Assembly: GCA_020630035.1 (NCBI GenBank)
Contig: JAHDCB010000122.1
Span: forward strand, 1-5,114
Length of the DNA: 5,114 nucleotides
From: Gammaproteobacteria bacterium
GTDB taxonomy: Bacteria; Pseudomonadota; Gammaproteobacteria; Chromatiales; Chromatiaceae
Direction: 5' to 3'
Shown here: positions 1 through 5,114 of the stretch, piece after piece
Position numbering within the stretch: position 1 is the stretch's first letter
Layout of the letters: every line of letters starts with the position of its first letter
Translations under genes and position numbers: made by a program
Notes under the pieces: model-generated
Databases searched by the model: none
What the model saw: only the letters and a program-made list of their open reading frames with translations
What the model was told of the DNA's origin: nothing

Positions 1-22
1 GGTTAACCGCTTTGATTTTTTC

Positions 23-40
23 TTGGCACGTTTTGTGCTT
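23..40 (+). promoter_or_regulatory. Sigma-54 (RpoN) -24/-12 promoter for the porin-PII operon
   Basis: The sequence TTGGCACGTTTTGTGCTT carries the invariant GG (25-26) and GC (37-38) separated by exactly 10 bases. It agrees with the RpoN consensus YTGGCACGrNNNTTGCW except at two positions (T instead of purine at 31, G instead of T at 35). Transcription would start near position 50, leaving a leader of about 44 bases before the GTG start at 94. The match fits the downstream genes, because PII/GlnK operons are classic NtrC-RpoN targets. The enhancer sites for the activator would lie upstream of the window and are not visible. Confidence 0.8.
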
Positions 41-93
41 TACCACATGAATGCCACCCTCGTTTCATTTCATATTATTCATGGAGAACTTTT

Positions 94-777
94 GTGACGA
101 TAAAAAATTCTGTTGCCATCAGCCTGGCTGCATTGGGCCTGTCAGCGACAGTTTATGCTGATGTTAGTGGTAGCTTAACTGTTACCAGTGACTACCTGTC
201 GCGTGGTGTCACCCAGACAAATAACCAACCTGCTGTGCAGGGTAGTATTGACCTGTTCAACGACGACGGGTTGTATGCAGGTGCCTGGGTTTCTAATGTT
301 ACTGATGGCTCTGAAATTGATCTGTATGCCGGGTTTGTCGGTTCGCAGGGAGAAATCGGCTACGATGTAGGTGCCGTTGGTTACATTTATCCCAATAGTG
401 ATATTGATGCTGATTACACTGAGCTGTATGCCACACTTGATTTTGCAGCCTTCTCTGCTGGCGTGAAATATACGGTCGGTTCTAAGGTAGAGGATACTAA
501 TCAGGCTAATGAAAAATTTATAGAAGGTGATGTGTACTACTTTGTATCTGCGAGTGCACCCTTCTATGCGGACTGGGAGATTGCCGGTACCCTGGGGCGT
601 TACGACTTTGCGGATGATGGTGTTGCTAACAAGGAGACCACTTATCAGCACCTGGAAGTCAGCCTCAGCAAGCCGGTGCAAGACCTGGGTGTGATGACGC
701 TGGCGCTTTCCAAGGCTAGTAAAGCCAGTGACGATGAGAATGCTCAGCTTGCTGTCACCTGGAGTCACAGCTTCTGA
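94..777 (+). CDS. TorF-family putative porin (outer-membrane beta-barrel)
   Basis: The product is a 227-residue exported protein of the TorF putative porin family (conserved hypothetical family CHP02001). The family is thought to form small outer-membrane beta-barrels, but the substrate is unknown. Residues 1-22 form a signal peptide with a basic start, a hydrophobic core and a V-Y-A cleavage site before Asp23. The mature N-terminus has the family block, including SDYLSRGVTQ (32-41), PAVQG (46-50) and GLYAGAWVSNV (59-69). Alternating hydrophobic residues follow, and the last residue is Phe227, as expected for recognition by the BAM complex. The GTG start is preceded by GGAG at 83-86 with 7 bases of spacing; nearby ATGs at 47, 51 and 81 are out of frame. 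It is the first gene of a likely two-gene operon with the PII gene 30 bases downstream, under the sigma-54 promoter. A role in uptake of nitrogen compounds is inferred from this context only. Confidence 0.85.
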   Translation: MTIKNSVAISLAALGLSATVYADVSGSLTVTSDYLSRGVTQTNNQPAVQGSIDLFNDDGLYAGAWVSNVTDGSEIDLYAGFVGSQGEIGYDVGAVGYIYPNSDIDADYTELYATLDFAAFSAGVKYTVGSKVEDTNQANEKFIEGDVYYFVSASAPFYADWEIAGTLGRYDFADDGVANKETTYQHLEVSLSKPVQDLGVMTLALSKASKASDDENAQLAVTWSHSF

Positions 778-807
778 TAACCGCTACTATTTTTCAGGAT
801 ATAACCT

Positions 808-1146
808 ATGAAATTAGTTACTGCTATCATTAAGCCATTCAAGCTGGATGATGTTCGTGAAGCCTTATCCACGATTGGCGTCAAAGGTATTACTGCGACT
901 GAAGTGAAGGGGTTCGGTCGCCAGAAAGGGCATACAGAGCTGTATCGGGGCGCTGAATATGTGGTCGATTTCCTGCCTAAGATCAAGGTAGAAGTTGCTA
1001 TCGGTGATGATTTACTGGATGCAGCGATTGAGGCAATTATCGATGCCGCCAGAACTGGTAAGATCGGTGACGGCAAGATTTTTGTACATGAGCTTACCCA
1101 GGTAGTCAGGATTCGCACCGGCGAAACAGGTACTGAAGCACTCTGA
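808..1146 (+). CDS. glnK: PII family nitrogen regulatory protein (GlnB/GlnK)
   Basis: The 112-residue product has the standard PII length. PII trimers sense ATP/ADP and 2-oxoglutarate and control ammonium transport, glutamine synthetase adenylylation and the NtrB/NtrC system. The T-loop (about 37-55) contains the uridylylation signature YRGAEY (46-51) with the modified Tyr51. Gln39 and Lys58, used in 2-oxoglutarate/ATP binding, are present. The B-loop signature TGKIGDGKIFV (83-93) includes Lys90, and Arg101 and Arg103 near the C-terminus complete the nucleotide site. All key residues are intact. The ATG has AGGAT at 796-800 with 7 bases of spacing. It lies behind the sigma-54-driven porin gene, a GlnK-like context, but Thr43 and Asp54 are the residues of E. 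coli GlnB rather than GlnK (Ala43, Asn54). The glnK symbol therefore rests on context and glnB is equally possible. No amt gene follows; a terminator closes the unit. Confidence 0.93.
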   Translation: MKLVTAIIKPFKLDDVREALSTIGVKGITATEVKGFGRQKGHTELYRGAEYVVDFLPKIKVEVAIGDDLLDAAIEAIIDAARTGKIGDGKIFVHELTQVVRIRTGETGTEAL

Positions 1147-1167
1147 GTCAGTCAGTATTCCACCTTG

Positions 1168-1194
1168 AAGGCAGGCCATTGTGCCTGCCTTTTT
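1168..1194 (+). terminator. Intrinsic terminator after the PII gene
   Basis: A perfect 9-bp stem, AAGGCAGGC (1168-1176) pairing with GCCTGCCTT (1183-1191), encloses a 6-base loop and runs into five T residues (1190-1194). It begins 22 bases after the PII stop codon. It should end the porin-PII transcript and insulate the sec operon from nitrogen-regulated transcription. Confidence 0.9.
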
Positions 1195-1224
1195 GCGTTG
1201 TAGGCCCACCTCAACACCTAAATA

Positions 1225-1233
1225 TGGCATAAT
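1225..1233 (+). promoter_or_regulatory. Probable extended -10 promoter of the yajC-secDF operon
   Basis: TGGCATAAT combines the TGn extension with a CATAAT hexamer (5 of 6 match to TATAAT). It lies between the upstream terminator and yajC. No good -35 hexamer sits at 16-18 bases upstream, which is acceptable for an extended -10 promoter. Transcription would start near 1240, giving a leader of about 36 bases. Confidence 0.5.
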
Positions 1234-1275
1234 CACGCGCCGTTTAAATTTGATTTCAACCTGCCGGAGTCTTGC

Positions 1276-1605
1276 ATGAGTTTTTTCATTTCTGACGCAC
1301 TTGCCAATACCCCTGCTGCCAGCCCGGACGGTGGCATGCTGCCGATTATCTTTCTGGTGGGCATGTTTGTGGTGATGTATCTGTTTGTGATCCGGCCACA
1401 GACAAAGCGCCAGAAAGAACACAAAAAACTGATTGCCGAACTGGGTAAAGGTGATGAAGTGCAGACCGTTGGCGGGCTGATGGGCAAAATCACCGAATTA
1501 GACGATAGCACCGCAAAATTAGAAATTGCACCGAATACCGTGGTCGCGGTCCGTCGTGCATCCGTCGAACTGGTTCTGCCAAAAGGCACCTTGTCAGCCA
1601 CGTAA
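1276..1605 (+). CDS. yajC: Sec translocon accessory subunit YajC
   Basis: YajC is a small inner-membrane protein that associates with SecD and SecF and, through them, with the SecYEG protein-export channel. The 109-residue product is close to the E. coli length (110). It has a short periplasmic N-terminus, one membrane segment at about 21-39 (from MLPIIFLVGM into YLFVIR), and a basic cytosolic tail. The family core is present: RPQTKRQKEHKKL (40-52), GDEVQTVGG (59-67) and GKI (70-72). The ATG has GGAG at 1266-1269 with 6 bases of spacing. It is the first gene of an operon with secD, which begins 17 bases downstream. Its presence directly before secD and secF is the conserved bacterial order. 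The tgt and queA genes that commonly precede it in gammaproteobacteria are not here. Confidence 0.95.
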   Translation: MSFFISDALANTPAASPDGGMLPIIFLVGMFVVMYLFVIRPQTKRQKEHKKLIAELGKGDEVQTVGGLMGKITELDDSTAKLEIAPNTVVAVRRASVELVLPKGTLSAT

Positions 1606-1622
1606 TCCAGCAGCATCAGGCA

Positions 1623-3476
1623 ATGATCAATCAATACCCGATGTGGAAAAACCTGCTGGTTGCCGGGGTGATACTCCTGGCAGCCCTGTATGCGTTGCCG
1701 AACCTGTATGGCCAGGATCCGGTGATTGAGGTCAGTGGGCTGCGAGGTGCACGTGTTGACCAGAGTTTGCAGCATAACCTGCAGAATGCCCTGGAAAGTG
1801 CAGCGATTACCGTCAAACGGTTGGAACACCAGGACGACAAGCTGTTTATTCGTTTCCACCAGACAGAAGACCAACTGCGGGCGCAGCAGGTTATTACCGG
1901 CAGCTTGCCGCTGGACTATACCCAGGCGCTGACCTTATTGCCGGATGTCCCGGCCTGGCTGAGTGGGTTGGGCGCACAGCCGATGAGCCTGGGCCTGGAT
2001 CTGCGAGGCGGTATACATGTTCTGATCGATGTCGATATGGACGCTGCCCTGCGGAATGCAGTAGAACTGGAGGCCAGCACGATTCGGCGTTTTTTGCGTA
2101 GCGAAAAGATCCGTTATCTGACAGTTAAGCCGATTGCCGACGGTGTGGAAGTCCGTTTCCGGCGGGCTGATCAGCGTGATCAGGCACAGCAAGTCGCGGC
2201 CGAGGCATTTCGGGAACTGAATTTCAGCGCACAGGATACCCAGGCTGGCTACGTCTTTCGGGCCAGTTTTTCTGATACGGAACAGCGCGAGATCCGTAAA
2301 CAGGCGCTGAGCCAGAATATAGTCACATTACGCAACCGGGTGAATGCGCTCGGTGTTTCCGAGCCAGTGGTACAGCAGCAGGGCGAACGGCGCATTGTGG
2401 TCGAATTACCCGGTGTGCAGGATCCGGGAAAGGTAAAGGACATCCTGAGTGCGACCGCTACCCTGGAATATCGCTTGGCCGTGGGTGATGGTGCACAGGC
2501 ATTAGATGCAGCGCGTAGTGGCAAGACACCACCCGGCACCCGACTATATTACGAACGTGATGGTCAGCCGATCTTATTAAAACGGCAACTGATCGTGACC
2601 GGCGACCAGATGACCAGTGCGGCATCGACCTTTGACCAGCAGACCGGCTCACCCGCCGTGGTCGTCAACCTGGACAGCAAGGGTGCGAAGCGGATGCGCG
2701 ACACCACCACCGAGAATGTCGGTAAGCCGATGGCGGTGGTATTTAAAGAAAGGCGCATCGTCGGGCGTGATGATGCCGGCAAGCCGATCCGGAAATGGGT
2801 GGAAGAAGTGATCAGCGTCGCCGTGATCCGGGAACCCTTCGGGCGGCGTTTCCAGACCACCGGACTGCAGGCGAACGAAGCACACCAACTCGCCTTGCTG
2901 CTGAAATCCGGCGCGCTGAAGGCACCAATTGAAATTGTTGAAGAACGCACCATTGGCCCCAGCCTGGGGCAGGACAATATCGACCAGGGCTTTGCCTCAG
3001 TGATGGTCGGCTTGGGGCTGGTGATGATGTTTATGCTGGTCTATTACAAACTGTTTGGCCTGGTTGCCAATCTGGCCCTGATCACCAATCTGGTGCTGAT
3101 TGTGGCAGTCTTGTCGATCCTGCAGGCCACCCTGACCCTGCCGGGTATAGCGGGTATCGTGCTGACCGTGGGGATGGCAGTCGATGCCAACGTGCTGATT
3201 TTTGAGCGGATCCGTGAAGAACTGAGGGTGGGTAACAGCCCGCTGGCCAGCATCCACGCGGGTTATGCAAAGGCATTTACCACCATTCTGGATGCGAATA
3301 TCACCACCCTGATTGCTGCCGTCGTATTATTTTCCATTGGCAGCGGCCCGGTGCGCGGCTTTGCTATCACCCTGGCAATTGGCCTGGTAACCTCTATGTT
3401 CACCGCGATAGTGGGTACCCGTGCTGCTGTGAACCTGCTGTATGGCAGGCGACGTGCGCCACGGCTGGCGATCTGA
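1623..3476 (+). CDS. secD: Protein translocase subunit SecD
   Basis: SecD pairs with SecF in an RND-superfamily complex that uses the proton gradient to pull exported proteins out of SecYEG on the periplasmic side. The 617-residue product matches the E. coli length (615). A first membrane segment lies at about 9-27. A large periplasmic P1 region follows, with the family motif SLGLDLRGG (122-130), the RNRVNALGVSEP block (237-248) and the stretch before residue 450. Five membrane segments fill about 454-603. TVGMAVDANVLIFERIREE (515-533) carries Asp521, equivalent to the proton-relay Asp519 of E. coli. The N-terminus MINQYPMWKN resembles E. coli SecD and supports this ATG. The ribosome site is weak: only AGG at 1618-1620, two bases from the ATG. 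Initiation may therefore depend on ribosomes arriving from yajC, whose stop is 17 bases upstream. No frameshift or missing motif is seen. Confidence 0.97.
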   Translation: MINQYPMWKNLLVAGVILLAALYALPNLYGQDPVIEVSGLRGARVDQSLQHNLQNALESAAITVKRLEHQDDKLFIRFHQTEDQLRAQQVITGSLPLDYTQALTLLPDVPAWLSGLGAQPMSLGLDLRGGIHVLIDVDMDAALRNAVELEASTIRRFLRSEKIRYLTVKPIADGVEVRFRRADQRDQAQQVAAEAFRELNFSAQDTQAGYVFRASFSDTEQREIRKQALSQNIVTLRNRVNALGVSEPVVQQQGERRIVVELPGVQDPGKVKDILSATATLEYRLAVGDGAQALDAARSGKTPPGTRLYYERDGQPILLKRQLIVTGDQMTSAASTFDQQTGSPAVVVNLDSKGAKRMRDTTTENVGKPMAVVFKERRIVGRDDAGKPIRKWVEEVISVAVIREPFGRRFQTTGLQANEAHQLALLLKSGALKAPIEIVEERTIGPSLGQDNIDQGFASVMVGLGLVMMFMLVYYKLFGLVANLALITNLVLIVAVLSILQATLTLPGIAGIVLTVGMAVDANVLIFERIREELRVGNSPLASIHAGYAKAFTTILDANITTLIAAVVLFSIGSGPVRGFAITLAIGLVTSMFTAIVGTRAAVNLLYGRRRAPRLAI

Positions 3477-3480
3477 GAGA
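3475..3480 (+). promoter_or_regulatory. Ribosome binding site that fixes the secF start
   Basis: GAGAGA overlaps the secD stop codon and lies 6 bases before the ATG at 3487. The same frame is open upstream from an ATG at 3442, but that codon lies inside secD and would add 15 residues unlike SecF. The ATG at 3482 is in a different frame and stops after four codons. The start at 3487 gives an N-terminus ending in IDFM, as in other SecF proteins. Confidence 0.7.
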
Positions 3481-3486
3481 CATGTC

Positions 3487-4425
3487 ATGCAACTGATTAA
3501 ACGTCAGACCCGAATTGATTTTATGGCGCAGCGGCGCCTGGCGATGATTTTTTCCATCAGCGTCCTGCTGCTCTCAATTGGCGCCCTGATCATCCGTGGC
3601 CTGAACTTTGGTGTCGACTTTACTGGTGGCACGCTGATAGAGTTGGGCTATAGCCAGCCAGCTGACCTGACTCAGATCCGTACCACCCTGGCAGAACACA
3701 ACCTGGGAGATGCCGCAGTACAGCATTTCGGTACCCCGCAGGACGTGCTGATCCGGCTGGCCGGCGGCTACGAAGGTGATACCTCCACCCTCAGCAACCA
3801 GGTATATGCAGCCTTAACCAATGCAGCAACAGATCACGTTACCCTGCGGCGGGTTGAATTTGTCGGCCCGCAGGTCGGAGATGAGCTGACGGAAGACGGA
3901 GCCCTGGCAGTCCTGGTTGCACTGATTGCGATCATGATCTATGTCGCGTTGCGCTTTGAATGGCGCTTTGCCCTGGGCTCCGTATTGGCGCTGACCCACG
4001 ACGTATTACTGACCCTCGGATTGTTCGCACTATTGCAACTTGAATTTGATTTGCCAGTCTTAGCGGCAGTTCTGGCCGTGATCGGCTACTCATTGAATGA
4101 CACCATCGTTGTCTTCGACCGGGTACGGGAAAACTTTCGCAAACTGCGTAAAGGTACCCCGCTGGAGATCATCAACCTGTCGCTGAATCACACCCTGAGC
4201 CGTACCTTGATGACCTCCTTAACCACCCTGCTGGTCTTACTGGCGTTGTTCTTTCTGGGTGGTGAAATTATTCATGGCTTTGCATTTGCCTTGCTGGTTG
4301 GTGTGCTGGTTGGCACCTATTCCTCCATCTATGTTGCCAGCACAGCGATATTGATGCTGGGAGTCAGCAAGGCTGACCTGATGCCAGTGGAAAAAGAGGG
4401 TGTGGTCGAAGATGGGCGCCCTTAG
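3487..4425 (+). CDS. secF: Protein translocase subunit SecF
   Basis: SecF is the partner of SecD in the proton-driven export complex. The 312-residue product from the ATG at 3487 is close to the E. coli length (323). It has a first membrane segment at about 17-36, then the family motif FGVDFTGGT (41-49) at the head of the periplasmic P4 domain. The motif VEFVGPQVGDEL (123-134) precedes the second membrane segment. Five membrane segments follow between about 138 and 290. GYSLNDTIVVFDRVREN (200-216) contains Asp205, equivalent to the conserved Asp213 of E. coli. The RTLMTSLTTL segment (239-248) is also typical. The tail after 291 is short and acidic. Spacing of 10 bases from secD indicates co-transcription and probably translational coupling. 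No intrinsic terminator with a T-run follows; the palindromic repeat 12 bases after the stop may act in its place. Confidence 0.96.
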   Translation: MQLIKRQTRIDFMAQRRLAMIFSISVLLLSIGALIIRGLNFGVDFTGGTLIELGYSQPADLTQIRTTLAEHNLGDAAVQHFGTPQDVLIRLAGGYEGDTSTLSNQVYAALTNAATDHVTLRRVEFVGPQVGDELTEDGALAVLVALIAIMIYVALRFEWRFALGSVLALTHDVLLTLGLFALLQLEFDLPVLAAVLAVIGYSLNDTIVVFDRVRENFRKLRKGTPLEIINLSLNHTLSRTLMTSLTTLLVLLALFFLGGEIIHGFAFALLVGVLVGTYSSIYVASTAILMLGVSKADLMPVEKEGVVEDGRP

Positions 4426-4436
4426 ACGATTTCCAA

Positions 4437-4570
4437 ATAGCCTCATACCACCTGAGCTTGCCTTTTTGCCCCTCTTCTGCGTTGTGGAAGCCCTTAACAT
4501 AGCCTGGCTATGCGTGGGCTCCACGCCTTGAAGATAAACAAAAATACGGCGTTATCTGGTATGAGGCTAT
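4437..4570. repeat. 134-bp imperfect palindrome with 14-bp terminal inverted repeats (MITE-like)
   Basis: The ends are a perfect inverted repeat: ATAGCCTCATACCA (4437-4450) against TGGTATGAGGCTAT (4557-4570). Inside, further blocks pair in nested order: GCC 4460-4462 with GGC 4548-4550, TTTTTG 4463-4468 with CAAAAA 4539-4544, TCTTC 4473-4477 with GAAGA 4530-4534, GTGG 4484-4487 with CCAC 4521-4524, AGCCC 4489-4493 with GGGCT 4516-4520, and CATAGCC 4498-4504 with GGCTATG 4506-4512 around a single T. The whole segment can therefore fold into one long hairpin or cruciform on either strand. No coding frame of note lies in it. A TA dinucleotide is present at both ends just inside the boundary, compatible with insertion at TA, but no longer target duplication is visible. 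A non-autonomous mobile element is the leading reading. A strong transcript-end structure for secF is the alternative, and both may be true. Confidence 0.75.
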
Positions 4571-4598
4571 CTGTCAATCGCCTTAACAGCCATACTGT

Positions 4599-4603
4599 GG
4601 AGG
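4599..4603 (+). promoter_or_regulatory. Strong Shine-Dalgarno of the DinD-like gene
   Basis: GGAGG lies 7 bases before the ATG at 4611, an ideal spacing and near-perfect anti-16S complementarity. It fixes the start of the downstream partial gene and suggests efficient translation once the gene is transcribed. Confidence 0.8.
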
Positions 4604-4610
4604 TAAACTG

Positions 4611-5114
4611 ATGCAGAAACATGTATTACCCACACAAGCGGATGAAGTGTTTCATTTTGATGAGCATCGTCCGGATTTTAATACATTGTCGAATGAAAAC
4701 GGGTTTACCTATTGGTATGCGCGTGATCTGATGCCGCTATTAGGTTACAAAAGTCAAGAATCATTTAATAAGGTGATCCAGAAGGCTATCTCAGCCTGCA
4801 CTTCACTGAACATCGTAACGCTGGAAAATTTTGTACTCGAACCATGTGTTGTTGACGGAAAAAAAATAAAAGATTACCGGCTGTCGCGCTTTGCCTGTTA
4901 TCTGATTGCCATGAATGGCGATCCAAAAAAGTATGAAATAGCCCAGGCGCAGGCTTATTTTGTTTCGATAGCTGAAGCCTTTCAAAAATATGTAGAAGAA
5001 GCGGAAGACTTTGAGCGTATCCTGATTCGTGATGAAATATCAGAGCATGAAAAATCACTCAGTGGCATCGCCAGAAAGGCGGGGGTGAATAATTATGCCT
5101 TTTTCCAGAATTCA
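4611..5114 (+). CDS. dinD: DinD-like protein, BRO-N family (3' end beyond window)
   Basis: The frame is open for 168 codons and runs off the window, so the C-terminal part is missing. The visible part resembles DNA damage-inducible protein D and the BRO family N-terminal domain found in phage and mobile-element proteins. That domain spans about residues 32-125. Recognisable blocks are FTYWYARDLMPLLGY (32-46), SFNKVIQKAI (51-60), DYRLSRFACYLIAMNGDP (88-105) and AQAQAYF (111-117). After it comes a charged helical stretch (about 126-150) with IRDEISEHEKSLSG (139-152), then AGVNNYAFFQN (157-167), which matches the DinD pattern after the BRO-N domain. E. coli DinD is LexA-controlled and reported to inhibit RecA activity; whether this relative does so is not shown. 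No canonical LexA box precedes it. By hand count its GC is lower than that of secD. It sits only 40 bases after the palindromic repeat, so its promoter must lie in that repeat or upstream. Confidence 0.85.
   Translation, partial: MQKHVLPTQADEVFHFDEHRPDFNTLSNENGFTYWYARDLMPLLGYKSQESFNKVIQKAISACTSLNIVTLENFVLEPCVVDGKKIKDYRLSRFACYLIAMNGDPKKYEIAQAQAYFVSIAEAFQKYVEEAEDFERILIRDEISEHEKSLSGIARKAGVNNYAFFQNS

Noticed and set aside
1..22. GGTTAACC palindrome followed by a T-run, possibly the end of an upstream terminator
   Set aside because: The palindrome has no loop and the T-run does not follow it directly. Any stem would need sequence outside the window.
47..97. A 16-codon frame (ATG at 47, TGA at 95-97) whose stop overlaps the porin GTG start
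   Set aside because: Its ATG would precede the transcription start predicted from the sigma-54 promoter (near 50), and it has no ribosome site. It is probably a chance frame.
175..768. A 197-codon open frame on the - strand opposite the porin gene
   Set aside because: The product shows no recognisable family. The + strand has a signal peptide, family motifs and a terminal Phe, so the antisense frame is a shadow.
1233..1874. A 213-codon open frame on the - strand across yajC and the start of secD
   Set aside because: It overlaps two clearly conserved genes, shows no family motif and crosses the operon promoter region. It is a codon-usage shadow.
3442..3486. A 15-residue N-terminal extension of SecF
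   Set aside because: The extension lies inside secD and has no SecF-like sequence. The ATG at 3487 has GAGAGA 6 bases upstream and gives a typical SecF N-terminus.
4414..4421. GGGCGCCC palindrome at the end of secF
   Set aside because: An 8-bp loop-less palindrome inside the last codons, with no T-run, has no evident role.
4571..4589. CTGT...ACAG pair resembling a LexA box before the DinD-like gene
   Set aside because: The half-sites are 11 bases apart, not the 8 required for a gammaproteobacterial LexA box.

Overview
The window looks like chromosomal DNA from a gammaproteobacterium. The yajC-secD-secF cluster has the gene order and protein lengths usual in that class (109, 617 and 312 residues). 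The start of SecD and the functional motifs of SecD and SecF resemble the Escherichia coli proteins. I cannot name the genus.

Layout, all genes on the + strand: (1) Positions 1-1200 form a nitrogen-regulation unit. A sigma-54 type -24/-12 promoter (23-40) precedes a TorF-family putative porin gene (94-777). A PII signal-transduction gene (808-1146) follows, and the unit closes with a clear intrinsic terminator (1168-1194). The ammonium channel gene amt, which often follows this pair, is absent. (2) Positions 1225-4425 form the yajC-secD-secF operon. It has its own extended -10 promoter and short spacers of 17 and 10 bases, and it encodes the accessory complex of the SecYEG translocon. (3) The intergenic stretch 4426-4610 holds a 134-bp imperfect palindrome with perfect 14-bp ends (4437-4570). 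It resembles a MITE or other mobile palindromic repeat. (4) From 4611 to the window edge an open reading frame with a strong Shine-Dalgarno encodes the first 168 residues of a DinD-like protein of the BRO-N family. It is cut off by the window end.

The first two units are housekeeping genes. The porin and PII are probably co-induced under nitrogen limitation through RpoN and an NtrC-like activator whose binding sites would lie upstream of the window. YajC, SecD and SecF work together at the inner membrane, using the proton gradient to complete protein export. The last 0.7 kb looks accessory: a repeat element, lower GC by hand count, and a DinD/BRO-type gene of a kind seen in phage and other mobile regions. 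The most notable points are the 134-bp palindrome and the DinD-like gene directly behind it. I see no convincing evidence of a wholly new system within these 5.1 kb.
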